Shown one piece after another: positions 44,631-53,874 of a stretch of DNA of 64,000 nucleotides. The notes below the pieces were generated by a model that worked only from the letters and a program-made list of their open reading frames with translations, ran no database searches and was not told the origin of the DNA. The translations under genes and the position numbers were made by a program. The number at the start of each line of letters is the position of its first letter. Position 1 is the stretch's first letter. Where the stretch lies: assembly GCA_023454175.1 (NCBI GenBank), contig JAEXRW010000041.1, positions 138,431-202,430 of the forward strand, written 5' to 3'. This DNA is from Bacillota bacterium (GTDB lineage: Bacteria > Bacillota > Clostridia > Christensenellales > JAEXRW01).

Positions 44631-46340
44631 TTAGTTAAGGCCTGGTATATTTATCCTTTTGTCGTTCGCATATAAGTTCAGGATTATCTTATCCACTTGG
44701 TCAGATTCTTTTCCCAGAGATTGGATATCAACTCCGGCTTTTTGAAGTAGTCTCCATTTTCTGATTTCACCTGTTTCAACCAGCATCTTTCTTCCAAGAT
44801 ATTCTATCCTTCTAAGTCGGAATTGATTTGTTGTCTCACACATAACGTCAAGAGCCTCTTTGGTTTTGGGTAATCTGTCAAGGTAAAAATAAACCGAATT
44901 ATAACCAATAGCATCAAGCAAAGGGTATTTACATAACTTGGTTGGTGGTTCCTTGGATTTCAATGTTCGATATGCTTCTTGTAGTTTATTAAGGCACCAC
45001 TCGTCACGTTCAGCCCAGTCTACTTTCTGAATTGCCGAATTATATGGGTTTGGCTTAGCATGGGCGATGAGTCTGTCAAGTGAGGCTTTATCGTACTTGT
45101 ATAGGCAATTGTAGAACCTGAATAACACTTTCCGGATATCCACTTTTGTAGCTTGAGGGTTCTTATCGATGTATTCTGATATGGCTTTTTTACTTTCCTC
45201 GCAATCCGAATAATCTACTTCATTGCTGATGTTGTCCGTTGCCCCTTGATTTTTATACAGAAGGAGAACATACTTCTTCGCTGTGTTTTTTGCGCAGCCC
45301 ATGGATAAAGCTATTTGTTTGTATGACTTCCCGTTTGAAGCCAAACTGCATAACTTTGCCTGCCACTCCTCATCCATTGCCATTGTTCTTTTATGTACCT
45401 TTACTGCGGGAGACTCATCATCTTTAAATTGTAAATACTTCATTGCCTGTTCAACCGTACCACTCAAAAAACGAATAATGAGAATATACCGAATCGGGTG
45501 CACGATACCATCGTCCGGGCTTCTGGCTATTCTTCTTGGCCATTCATGCTGTTTTTCCGTATCGAATATACCTTCCACCAATCTTAAAATTTCTTCCCCG
45601 TAAAATTCATATAAATCTTGGGTAAATTTATTTTGATTGATGAATCCATTTTCTTTTACATAACCTTTTTGGTTCAACAATATCTGCATCTTGCCAAAGA
45701 CATCTTCGAAAGGCCATTTATCATAATCAATTGATAGAGATAAATTCGCAAGTACTGCCAAATCTATGAGTTTTGATGCCACCTTTGCCATAGGCCACTC
45801 AATATTGAAATCAGCATGCCTTATGTCCAGTCTCACAAAATTGCATCTGTTTGGGTTTGTATACGGCTTATAGCCTTTTAAGACGCAGTAATGTTTTGGG
45901 CAGATAATAATACCTTCGAGTTGGTGCATTCGATGAAAATAGGGCTCACCAATCCTTTCAGTATCTTCTTTTGCGCATACAGGGCAATAGTATAGGGCTT
46001 TGAAAAAATTGCTCCCTGGAAGTGCAAATAGATGTTTGCCATTTGACGCTGTTGAATGATTTAACAATTTCAGTCTTTTTTCATCCTGCAGGAACAATAA
46101 GTAATAAGGCAGAGTGGTATGCTTCTTAATAAAGTAGTCCGCAGTATACTGCCTGTTTAATAGTTGCTTACAAAGGAAATCCAAATTTGTCGGAATAATC
46201 TCATTTGGTTTTGCCGCGGTATTTCCAAAAAGTTCTTGCTGAGTAGCTTGAAACGAGTAACCACGAGAGTAATAATGATACCTCGCAAAGGCACTATAGA
46301 GGAGTTCATCCTCATATGGGTCAGTAAAAAACCACAGCAT
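44631..46340 (-). CDS. tnsD: TnsD/TniQ target-selection protein
   Basis: 569 residues. The N-terminal TniQ domain begins FFTDPYEDELLYSAFARYHYYSRG, and a zinc site CPVCAKEDTERIGEPYFHRMHQLEGIIICPKHYCVLKGY (spread over two segments) is typical of TnsD/TniQ. Downstream helices (SNGKSYKQIALSMGCAKNTAKKY) form HTH modules. Length is close to Tn7 TnsD (508), longer than CRISPR-linked TniQ, so it should bind a fixed chromosomal site. Given the insertion place, that site is predicted to be the 3' end of lysA. It starts 1 base after tnsC. Confidence 0.88.
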   Translation of the reverse strand: MLWFFTDPYEDELLYSAFARYHYYSRGYSFQATQQELFGNTAAKPNEIIPTNLDFLCKQLLNRQYTADYFIKKHTTLPYYLLFLQDEKRLKLLNHSTASNGKHLFALPGSNFFKALYYCPVCAKEDTERIGEPYFHRMHQLEGIIICPKHYCVLKGYKPYTNPNRCNFVRLDIRHADFNIEWPMAKVASKLIDLAVLANLSLSIDYDKWPFEDVFGKMQILLNQKGYVKENGFINQNKFTQDLYEFYGEEILRLVEGIFDTEKQHEWPRRIARSPDDGIVHPIRYILIIRFLSGTVEQAMKYLQFKDDESPAVKVHKRTMAMDEEWQAKLCSLASNGKSYKQIALSMGCAKNTAKKYVLLLYKNQGATDNISNEVDYSDCEESKKAISEYIDKNPQATKVDIRKVLFRFYNCLYKYDKASLDRLIAHAKPNPYNSAIQKVDWAERDEWCLNKLQEAYRTLKSKEPPTKLCKYPLLDAIGYNSVYFYLDRLPKTKEALDVMCETTNQFRLRRIEYLGRKMLVETGEIRKWRLLQKAGVDIQSLGKESDQVDKIILNLYANDKRINIPGLN

Positions 46341-46341
46341 A

Positions 46342-47850
46342 TTATATTACCACTAAATCCTTAATTTCTTTTATAAACCCTTCGTTTTTTAATGCAATCG
46401 TAATATCAGTTTTTGATTTAACTGCGCTTTCATATATCTTCCTCAGGTCTTTAGCGCCATCAAAATTAATGACTTTGGATTTTGATTTTTGCTTTTCCTT
46501 TATTTCTGCTGCAGCGTTTGGTGTTTTTACGGGCTCAGTGTACTCCTGAGAAGGAGACACTACTTCGATTCTTTGTTGAATTTCAAAATCCCTCAGCATC
46601 TCATCGACTTTAATGGATATATCTTCATATTTTTTTATTGTATCATTGTCATTCCTTCTTAATGCTTCTATCATCGGCAAAACAGGAAGAAGACGGTATA
46701 CTTCCTTAATTATAGCCGGTGTAATCTTTTCTTCTCGGTCCAATGCACGCCTTTGGGCGTTCATGAACAACGCTGTGACTATCGCTGGTATGCCTTGGGA
46801 GCAATCATACATCAATCGGTTTAGCTCCTCTGTTAATTGCGCAGGATATTTGACGTACTGGCATTTCCAGATATGTCCAAGATAGATATCCCAGTTCCTG
46901 CCACGCATCATTCGTTGCCACCTGAAAACACCATCTGTCGCCATTCGGCGGGCGTGACGCAAATCTGTTTTAAAGAGTTTCTCCATCTTGGGTGTTCCCA
47001 TATAAATTATGGGTATCTGCATGTTGGTCATTGAATCGAAGAAATTGAACAAGACCTCCTGCTCTCCTTTGGGGATATCCAGATTTTGCAGTTCATCTAT
47101 TATGAGTACCCCTATGTTATAGGTAAAAGCAATCCACTTGATGTTGTCCAGAATCTCTTCCTTGTTATATCTCCTGCTGGCGTATTTCTGCACAAATTTT
47201 CTGCCGCCAAACAGTTCGTCCAAGGCTAAACAGAAATTATATGCAAGAGTCCTCGGGCTTGCATCGTGAGGGCATTGAATCTTGAGGGTAGGAATTTGAA
47301 TCATGCTCAGCTTGTTGCCGGCGTACATCGTATGGATAATAATTCGATTGTAATTTTCGATTATTTTGTTCATCGTTAATGTTTTTCCCATACCGGATGG
47401 ACCAACTATGGCATAGGTTGAGGCCATTGAGCTTCTGTTTGAAGCAGGAATACCGGGATTTATTTCAATATGTGGCTTGTCATAATTGAAAAGGTTAATT
47501 TCCTGCTCAAATGTCTCGAAGACACTAAGGTATTCTTTCCGATTAATTGGATTTCTTTCCACATAGCCGTATTTCAGTAATGATGAAAAGGCACGTTCAA
47601 TTTCAACAATCTCAACCGGAGGAGAATATGCTTCCTTGATGAAATTGATGTAGTGATATCTATTTCCCGAATCAAGCTCACCGATATTTTCGGGCACCTC
47701 TGGCAGATAAAGGGACTTCCGAATCACATCCTCTTTTGAAAGTATTGGAGTCAAGGCTTCGATTAAGGGGTTTCCGGAATATCTGGTAATTATCTGTTCA
47801 TGGTATTCCGGTGATTTTTCAACCATAGGTATAATATTACTCTTCTCCAT
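46342..47850 (-). CDS. tnsC: TnsC-like transposition AAA+ ATPase
   Basis: 502 residues. AAA+ ATPase with Walker A IVGPSGMGKTLTMNK and Walker B IGVLIIDELQNLD, followed by sensor and arginine regions (HARRMATDGVFRWQRMMRG). It links target DNA bound by TnsD to the TnsAB transposase. The start is set at 47850 (MEKSNIIPMVEK), overlapping the tnsB stop by 14 bases, because the longer frame to 47949 extends into tnsB with non-family residues. Intact. Confidence 0.88.
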   Translation of the reverse strand: MEKSNIIPMVEKSPEYHEQIITRYSGNPLIEALTPILSKEDVIRKSLYLPEVPENIGELDSGNRYHYINFIKEAYSPPVEIVEIERAFSSLLKYGYVERNPINRKEYLSVFETFEQEINLFNYDKPHIEINPGIPASNRSSMASTYAIVGPSGMGKTLTMNKIIENYNRIIIHTMYAGNKLSMIQIPTLKIQCPHDASPRTLAYNFCLALDELFGGRKFVQKYASRRYNKEEILDNIKWIAFTYNIGVLIIDELQNLDIPKGEQEVLFNFFDSMTNMQIPIIYMGTPKMEKLFKTDLRHARRMATDGVFRWQRMMRGRNWDIYLGHIWKCQYVKYPAQLTEELNRLMYDCSQGIPAIVTALFMNAQRRALDREEKITPAIIKEVYRLLPVLPMIEALRRNDNDTIKKYEDISIKVDEMLRDFEIQQRIEVVSPSQEYTEPVKTPNAAAEIKEKQKSKSKVINFDGAKDLRKIYESAVKSKTDITIALKNEGFIKEIKDLVVI

Positions 47851-50008
47851 CAGTTTCCCTTTCCCCAGCATCCTTGATGATGTCCAAAATACTATCATTA
47901 AATTCCTGGTTCGGTGCACCCTCTGCAGCAGGACGAACCAAGTACACAATTTTGGAATCAGCCTTGGTTTCCGTATTCTTACTCAGGTCAAAGGCCTCAT
48001 TGGCTTTTAGAGCATCGAATTCTTGGGCCCTCCTGGTTCTGATGCCTTTGAGCCGCTGGGCTTTGGATAAGGGTGAAGTCCCAAGTCTTTTCGCCTTTGC
48101 AGCCGCCTTGATATCCTCTTGGTTCCGAGTGTACGTATTAATCCACTGTTCGTGTTTCATATGTTTTAGATATTCAACCATTACTCGCTCATGTTCTTGT
48201 ATTGCCTTGAAATCATCGTAATGCAAGTCACCATAATACTCGTTTTTTGCCAATATATTGCATACAATATAATCCTGAAAGTCATCCTTTGGAATATATA
48301 TGTGGTCGATTTTCCTTGGGTCAAAAAAGACCGATAATTTCATTTTACCCGGCTTTATAAACCATTCATTTTCCAAGGCTTCCTGGCAGGTGTAGTAATA
48401 GCCTTTGAAACATATGCCTTCGCGTGTTACCGTGGCTTCACCTCTGGGCATTACCGCAAGGTCAACCAATCTGCTATCTCGAAAGACACATCCACTTCCG
48501 CGGTGCGTTATTCCCCATTCCCATATCTTGGTGGGAATTGGTTGAAGTGCTGAATCACCAATGTGAAATACGCATTTATCATAATGTTCAAGTACGGAGT
48601 TATTATGCATTTTAACCAATCGAATCATTACCCTGGTTAATTCATTTATCGTCAGAACCGCATCGAGCCTCTCATCCTTGTCTCCACGCTCACGAAATTT
48701 TTCTCTTTTTGAACCCGGAACGATTGTTAATTCTTTCTTTTCTTCACCGAAATATCTTTCTATCATACCTTTGCAATCGCCATGGTATGGTTTTGTATTT
48801 TCAATGCTAATATGTAGGTTGTCAATAAGAGAGTTAGGTTTTTCACCTCCGAACTCCCCGTTGTCTGCAAGTATTTTCTCTGAGAGCATTGTTGAAGGCC
48901 ACTCTTCTTCGGAAATTTTTATGCCGTACTTTTTACAATACTCTACTTTGTTTTCAACCACGTTATGTAAAGCCATCATCCCGCCTATCCATCCTGGACC
49001 GGCCCCAACGTACATTCCGACTATCAGGCGTGAAAATATATCCATTACTGCGTAGAAATATATGGTGCCTATAGGAAGGTTACGGTCCTTTTCGCTGACG
49101 CAACACACATTTAGTTTTGTTGCGTCAATTTGATATTTTGAACCAGGGCCAAAACTTTCTTTGGAAATATCTCCAAGCAACGCTCTATATCTTTCATCAA
49201 ATTTGTTATCCCCATACCTTTTTAACAGAGTCTAAGTTTTTCTTCCCTCTAACAGGATTTGAGCCCAATAAAAAAACTGATTATATGAAGGTACTCTGTC
49301 CCGGCTCCAAGTCTTGAACATTATTTCGCCATCTGCGTAATACTTGTCCGAATAACTATCCCTTAACATCAGTCTATAGGCATAAACCCAGGATTGTTTT
49401 TGGGCTGACAAGTAATGCTTAACGAGAGCCTTTCTAATTTTTTGTTTATCGTCCGCTTTAATGTTGATGCCCTGACTTTCCTCTCCCTTATAACTGTTTT
49501 TTCGATGACGTCCCCGTTTTTTGCCGCTATCAGATTTCTGCTTGCCGGGATTTCCAATTAAGCGAAATCCTGGGGTGAGTGCATCTAATGTCATGCCTCC
49601 TTGTAAAAAGAGAGATATTAATCGTCTAACTTGCAAAGGTTTGACATTACATTTACCTGCAACCTCTAAAAAGAGTTTCATTCTTTCGCTTTTTTGAAGA
49701 AACTTTCCTCGGTTGTCCTCCCAGACATATTGGACAATCACGTATCTGTCGTTCCTTACGCTAATCTCTTTTTCCGATAATTTTTCAGCTGGTATAACTT
49801 TTTGAAGCGGGTCCTCGTAAATTCTTTCCAAAAATTTATTCTCTAATAGTTCTTGAAACTTATCTCTTCTTACTGAACAGGGCATGATGTACAATGGTTT
49901 CAAGGCGATATAGTGAACATAAGCATCATCAACATGAATGATTCTAATTACATTGACAACATCAGTTGTCATATCTTGTAATAACATGCACGGGACAAGT
50001 TCAATCAT
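47837..50008 (-). pseudogene. tnsB: TnsB-like DDE transposase with an in-frame TAG
   Basis: From ATG 50008, 258 residues end at TAG (49232-49234) after ILLEGRKT. The same frame continues TLLKRYGDNKFDERYRALLGD to 47837, total about 724 codons, near Tn7 TnsB (702). The N-terminal part holds the helix-turn-helix DNA-binding domains. The part after the stop holds the rve catalytic domain: D in YQIDATKL, D in ILADNGEF, E in KGMIERYFG. So the catalytic core is cut off unless the stop is read through or translation restarts at TTG 49180, which would lose end binding. The tnsA stop overlaps its start by 4 bases. Confidence 0.88.
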
Positions 50009-50937
50009 ATGGACTCGACTTGACTCCTTCTTATACCCAGATTCACTTCAAACAGCACATCAAAATCCAACATTCTACTCTCCAAATCACACATAAGCTG
50101 CTTAGTAGCTATTAGGTGCCGAGCCAATGTGATGGAAGAGCCTTTAGGCAAAAAATATTTCTCATCATATTCGTCGCAAATGGTTCTGATAATGACTTTT
50201 CCTACTAAGGCATTCTTCAAGTCTTCGATTATTAGCTTAAGGCTATCTTTGTTTACTTTCGATAAGAATTTTGTTCGCTCCAAATGATATACATTGCGTA
50301 CGGCATCGATGTTATAGGCTAAGTTTTTGTTAATCTGTTCTTCTGTGATTATTACCCATTGGACACCATGCCTTGTCCAATATATTTTTTCAATATTGAG
50401 TTTTTCAATCGTTCGCATACTGCCCAAATCAGGTGTATATTTTGCAGCAACTGCAATATCGATATATTTTCCATCCCTATCCAGAAAGGTGAAAACAAAA
50501 TCCGTTGTTACTACATTGTATTCACCGGTTACAGGGTCAGTGGGGTGGGCTATGCCATATTGCTCTGCTATTGCCAACGTCTCTTCTATCGGTAGAGGAT
50601 ACTGCTCTCTCGCATCAATGATGTTCTTTTCGGATTCGAATATTATGAAAACGTTGTATTCCAAATCAGAGAAGACTTCTATTTTACGTTGAATAACGTT
50701 GCCCTTAAAACGATGTGAACGTCCATCAGAGGCAACATCTGGTTTCATTAACCATGGCTTATATTCTTCGAACCTACCTTGGCCACGCCCATCTTTTTCC
50801 CATTTTTCTTTTTTCTTGGCTGTAAATTCTCTTTTGAATTTTGCCACTTTTTCCAACCTCTGTTGAAAAATAATATTCCATGAATATCTTGGTTCAATAC
50901 AAGCTATCGTAATTGGCCAGTACATAAAAATCGCCAT
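50005..50937 (-). CDS. tnsA: TnsA-like endonuclease
   Basis: 310 residues. Cuts the 5' ends of the transposon so that it leaves by cut-and-paste. The segment TTDFVFTFLDRDGKYIDIAVAAKY aligns with the TnsA catalytic D...QxK region; the D and K are kept but the Q position is Ala. RTIEKLNIEKIYWTRHGVQW and IITEEQINKNLAYNI match the conserved TnsA stretch after it, and the C-terminal domain for TnsC contact follows. The start at 50937 has only a weak ribosome site. It is the gene nearest the right end, as in Tn7. Confidence 0.88.
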   Translation of the reverse strand: MAIFMYWPITIACIEPRYSWNIIFQQRLEKVAKFKREFTAKKKEKWEKDGRGQGRFEEYKPWLMKPDVASDGRSHRFKGNVIQRKIEVFSDLEYNVFIIFESEKNIIDAREQYPLPIEETLAIAEQYGIAHPTDPVTGEYNVVTTDFVFTFLDRDGKYIDIAVAAKYTPDLGSMRTIEKLNIEKIYWTRHGVQWVIITEEQINKNLAYNIDAVRNVYHLERTKFLSKVNKDSLKLIIEDLKNALVGKVIIRTICDEYDEKYFLPKGSSITLARHLIATKQLMCDLESRMLDFDVLFEVNLGIRRSQVESI

Positions 50938-50988
50938 ATATTTAATACTCTATAAGTCGTCCAAAAGCAAATTCAGAGCAGAGAGCAA

Positions 50989-51017
50989 AAAAAGATGTAG
51001 GGAACCTACATCTTTTT
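50989..51017. terminator. Bidirectional hairpin inside the right end
   Basis: AAAAAGATGTAGG, loop GAA, exact complement ending TTTTT. It lies between the right end sites and tnsA and can stop read-through from lysA into the element. Confidence 0.8.
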
Positions 51018-51025
51018 GGGCAAAT

Positions 51026-51095
51026 CTTTTTATCAAAGCTTTTTCGAAATTATCAGGGCTTTTTACAAAATATCAATTTCTATTAAATCCTAACA
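51026..51095. repeat. Right end of the Tn7-like element: three sites in 20-bp phase
   Basis: Counted inward from 51095, TGATA occurs at 21, 41 and 61, within TAATAGAAATTGATATTTTG, GCCCTGATAATTTC and GCTTTGATAAAAAG. Closely packed phased sites are the right-end layout of Tn7. Confidence 0.85.
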
Positions 51096-51104
51096 ATGTT
51101 TGTC

Positions 51105-52364
51105 TCAATCTTTCCCAAACAGTCCCGTGAAGTCAAACGTCGCGAAATAGTCCTCCGGCGTCTCCGCCCTGCGGATGAGTTCCGTCGTCCCGTCGGACTT
51201 CAGCAGCACCTCCGCCGAGCGCAGCTTCCCGTTGTAGTTGTATCCCATGGAAAAGCCGTGCGCCCCCGTGTCATGGATCACCAGCAGGTCGCCGATCTCC
51301 ACCTTGGGCAGCATCCGGTCGATGGCAAATTTATCGTTGTTCTCGCACAGTCCGCCTGTCACGTCATACTTGAAATCGTGCGGTTCGTCCTCCTTGCCCA
51401 TTACGGAGATATGGTGGTAGGAGCCGTACATCGCCGGGCGCATCAGGTTCGCCGCGCACGCGTCCAGCCCCACATAGTCCTTGTGGATGTGCTTTTCGTG
51501 CACCGCCGTTGAGACGAGACACCCGTATGGGCCTGTCATGTACCTGCCCAGTTCAGTGAAGATCTTGATGTCCCCCATCCCCGCCGGTACGAGTATCTCG
51601 TTGAATGCCTGGCGCACTTCCTCCCCGATGCCCGCGATGTTTGTTTCCTTTTGGTCCGGGCGGTACGGGATACCGATGCCCCCCGAGAGGTTGATAAAGC
51701 TGATGTGGGCCCCGGTTTCCTTGTGTAGTTCAACCGCAGTTTGAAAAAGGATCCGCGCCAGTTTCGGGTAATAGCTGTTGGCGATGGAGTTGCTCACCAG
51801 GAAAGCGTGCAGGCCGAAGTGCTTCACGCCCTTGCCGAATAGTATTTTGAATCCCTCTGTCAGCTGTTCGCGGGTGAATCCGTACTTGGCGTCCCCCGGT
51901 TTGTCCATGATGGCGTTGGAGATGGTAAATGTCCCGCCGGGGTTGTACCTGCAGCACAGCGTCTCGGGCAGGCCCGTCAGCTTTTCCAGGTAATCGATGT
52001 CCGTGATGTCGTCCAGGTTGATGATGCCATTCAGCTTCCGCGCCAGGATGTAGTCCTCCTCCGGTGTCACATTGGAGCTGAACATGATATCGTCCCCCCG
52101 GCACCCCAGTGCGTCCGCCAGCATCAGCTCGGTATAGGAGGAGCAGTCCAGCCCGCACCCTTCCTCTTTTAATATGTTCAGGATGGCCGGGTTGGGCGTG
52201 GCTTTAACGGCGAAATATTCCTTGAACCCCTTGTTCCAGGAGAAGGCCGCCTTCAGCCTCCGCGCGTTCTCCCGGATCCCCTTCTCGTCATACAGGTGAA
52301 AGGGCGTGGGGTATTTTTTCACGATCTCTTTCAGTTGTTCGGCGCTGACAAACGGTTTTTTCAT
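51105..52364 (-). CDS. lysA: Diaminopimelate decarboxylase
   Basis: 419 residues. Final step of lysine synthesis: decarboxylates meso-diaminopimelate, PLP-dependent. The PLP Lys is in EYFAVKATPNPAIL, the glycine loop in FINLSGGIGIPYRP, and GLCENNDKFA carries the Cys of the second active-site part. The start has GGAG eight bases upstream. Its 3' end is the transposon's predicted attachment site: the right end begins 9 bases beyond the stop, so the coding sequence is untouched. Confidence 0.92.
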   Translation of the reverse strand: MKKPFVSAEQLKEIVKKYPTPFHLYDEKGIRENARRLKAAFSWNKGFKEYFAVKATPNPAILNILKEEGCGLDCSSYTELMLADALGCRGDDIMFSSNVTPEEDYILARKLNGIINLDDITDIDYLEKLTGLPETLCCRYNPGGTFTISNAIMDKPGDAKYGFTREQLTEGFKILFGKGVKHFGLHAFLVSNSIANSYYPKLARILFQTAVELHKETGAHISFINLSGGIGIPYRPDQKETNIAGIGEEVRQAFNEILVPAGMGDIKIFTELGRYMTGPYGCLVSTAVHEKHIHKDYVGLDACAANLMRPAMYGSYHHISVMGKEDEPHDFKYDVTGGLCENNDKFAIDRMLPKVEIGDLLVIHDTGAHGFSMGYNYNGKLRSAEVLLKSDGTTELIRRAETPEDYFATFDFTGLFGKD

Positions 52365-52404
52365 GATGCAACTCCAGATGAATTTTTATAAATTCGTTTT
52401 ATCT

Positions 52405-52433
52405 ATTAAAGTACAATTCCATCCATTTTTCAA
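52405..52433 (-). promoter_or_regulatory. Candidate lysA promoter
   Basis: On the minus strand TTGAAA, 17 bases, TTTAAT. It lies about 40 bases before the lysA start. Confidence 0.6.
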
Positions 52434-52546
52434 CTGCCTTTTTCGCTTTTATACAATATTTTGTATACTTTCTTTAGATTATGCTGATATTGGGTACAGT
52501 GTGGCTGCATTTCATCGCTCCCCGCCCGGTTCAAACGGCATGAAAA

Positions 52547-52568
52547 AAGGCAGCCATTCAGCCGCCTT
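52547..52568 (-). terminator. Terminator of the ferredoxin gene
   Basis: Minus-strand AAGGC-GC / GC-GCCTT hairpin followed by a run of six U. Confidence 0.6.
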
Positions 52569-52748
52569 ACGGGTTATTGCGAGTTTAGGAAGCGCTGATT
52601 AAATGAGGGCGATAAGATTTGCGAGGAAATTGGGTGTCTGCCAAGGAGCAAAAACGAAGGAATAGCAGCGCTATTTTGGAGTTTTTAGCGACACAGGCAG
52701 GCGACAAATTAACCGCAAAGATATCGTACGAATTAATCAGTGTTTCCT

Positions 52749-52925
52749 TTAGTCTTCTTTGATCGCGCGCATCGGGCAGTACTTCACGCACTTGGAGCAG
52801 TGCAGGCATTTGTCTTCGTCGATAGCAGGCAGGCCGTATCCCTCCTGTGTGATGGCCCCCACCGGGCATTGCCGTATCGCCGGGCAGCGGTGGTTCTGAG
52901 GGCAGCGTTTCGCGTCTACTCTCAT
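52749..52925 (-). CDS. Small ferredoxin-like 4Fe-4S protein
   Basis: 58 residues. The second cluster motif KCLHCSKCVKYCPMRAI is a standard 4Fe-4S set. The first (RCPQNHRCPAIRQCPVGAI) has widened spacing, so that cluster may differ or be absent. The start at 52925 has AAGGGAG seven bases upstream. Serves electron transfer in the cytosol; partner unknown. Confidence 0.8.
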   Translation of the reverse strand: MRVDAKRCPQNHRCPAIRQCPVGAITQEGYGLPAIDEDKCLHCSKCVKYCPMRAIKED

Positions 52926-53209
52926 GGGTTCTCCCTTCATTTCCATATGACTTTAGAGACATAATCATTGTCCTGTATTTTTATCAACGTAATGGATCGG
53001 TTTTGAAACAGGAACCGGAATATTTTTCGCCGCAAATGATTCCCATTGACTCTGGCCGAAGGAAGATATGATTCATTCTCTCTGTTCAGCCGGATGATGG
53101 GCCGGGATGGGATGGGTTGCACAAAATACGCATCAATTGCCATATTATTTATCACTGCTTTCTCTTTTCATGGTATAATTAACTAAAATTTATTTTACAG
53201 GAGGTCGCC

Positions 53210-53530
53210 ATGATCGAGATAAAAACATCCTTCTCATCCGCAGAAGAGCTGGCGCAAAAGGTATCTGTACTTTTTCAGGGCCGTGGATACAAACTGGAAG
53301 AGGGCACCGTGATGGATGGCGTCTACGCCAGCGGGAGCGCCGCCGCTCGCATTCTGGTCGGCGGCCTTGCAAATCGGAACAAATTCTCCATTAAGATCGA
53401 GCAGGGTCAGGGAGGCAATTGCACGGTCATGCTTGATAAGGCGATGTCGGGCGCCATGGGCGGCATCATCGGGGTATCCAAGATGAATAAGGAATTCGAC
53501 GCCGTTCAGCAGATGCTGGCCGGCCTGTAA
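53210..53530 (+). CDS. Small conserved-looking hypothetical protein
   Basis: 106 residues. A helix (SAEELAQKVSVLFQGRGYKLEEG), a strand-rich centre (RNKFSIKIEQGQGGNCTVML) and a Gly/Ala-rich C-terminal segment (DKAMSGAMGGIIGVSKMNKEF). The excellent ribosome site AGGAGG, an extended -10 (TGGTATAAT at 53171-53179) and a terminator show a real gene. Family not recognised. Confidence 0.6.
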   Translation: MIEIKTSFSSAEELAQKVSVLFQGRGYKLEEGTVMDGVYASGSAAARILVGGLANRNKFSIKIEQGQGGNCTVMLDKAMSGAMGGIIGVSKMNKEFDAVQQMLAGL

Positions 53531-53553
53531 AATCACCTGAAAAGAAACAACAG

Positions 53554-53584
53554 AGCCGCAGTGCGTGAAGCATTGCGGCTTTTT
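53554..53584 (+). terminator. Terminator of the 53210 gene
   Basis: AGCCGCAGTGC, loop GTGAA, GCATTGCGGCT, then TTTT. Confidence 0.85.
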
Positions 53585-53710
53585 GCGTTCAGGCGAAACC
53601 TGGCTTTTACCCGTATTTCATCGCTTGGTGTTCCATCACTGTAAGTCTTCGTTTGATTTATTCTACAGGGTGGACTCTGGTCTTAACCACTAATTACCCG
53701 ATCCTCAATG

Positions 53711-53801
53711 CCTCCCTTGCCTAAAGGGAGGTGGCAGCCGTAAAGCGACCGCAAAGGGCCGCAAGCGGCCCTTTGCGGTCGCAGGCTGACGGAGGGATTC
53801 G
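53711..53801. repeat. Family-A intergenic palindromic repeat, copy 3
   Basis: Begins CCTCCCTTGCCTAAAGGGAGG, has a long interior stem GCGACCGCAAAGGGCCGC / complement and ends ACGGAGGGATTCGG. The sequence after it (ACAGTATGGGTTT) also recurs after copy 1. Confidence 0.85.
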
Positions 53802-53874
53802 GAACAGTATGGGTTTAGCTTCAGGATACTTTAATATTCTGCTGGCGCCGCCGCCGGCATGATTGTCTCAACTT

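Larger units (their letters stand above)
27741..51095. mobile_element. Tn7-like transposon inserted 9 bp downstream of lysA
   Basis: About 23.36 kb, AT-rich against GC-rich flanks. Ends: both begin TGT, with TAATAGA at positions 11-17 and TGATA at 21-25 counted inward. The tnsA, tnsB, tnsC, tnsD genes read inward from the right end, as in Tn7. The right end lies next to the target gene, as Tn7's does next to glmS. No exact 5-bp duplication in register: CATGT on the left, ATGTT on the right (ATGTT also occurs on the left if shifted by one). Cargo: recombinase, Y-family polymerase, DUF6119-like protein and a type III restriction/SNF2/DUF262 operon. tnsB is interrupted, so it is probably fixed in place. 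Confidence 0.88.
52365..52748. other. Intergenic region upstream of lysA
   Basis: 384 bases: a lysA promoter (52405-52433), a terminator for the ferredoxin gene (52547-52568), and about 150 bases (52588-52740) with short direct words but no recognised RNA. I do not see a lysine riboswitch. Confidence 0.5.

Noticed and set aside
9058..49234. Stop-codon recoding (TGA as Trp, TAG or TAA as sense)
   Set aside because: TGA, TAG and TAA each interrupt one gene, and all three end intact genes normally, so no single reassigned code fits.
27741..51095. CRISPR-associated transposon
   Set aside because: No cas genes or repeat-spacer array; TnsD is full length rather than the short TniQ form.
52365..52748. 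Lysine riboswitch before lysA
   Set aside because: I cannot find the conserved L-box core, and the promoter lies too close to the start to leave room for it.
52937..53155. 72-residue minus-strand frame upstream of the ferredoxin
   Set aside because: No ribosome site, low-complexity composition, and it overlaps the ferredoxin leader and the promoter side of the next gene.
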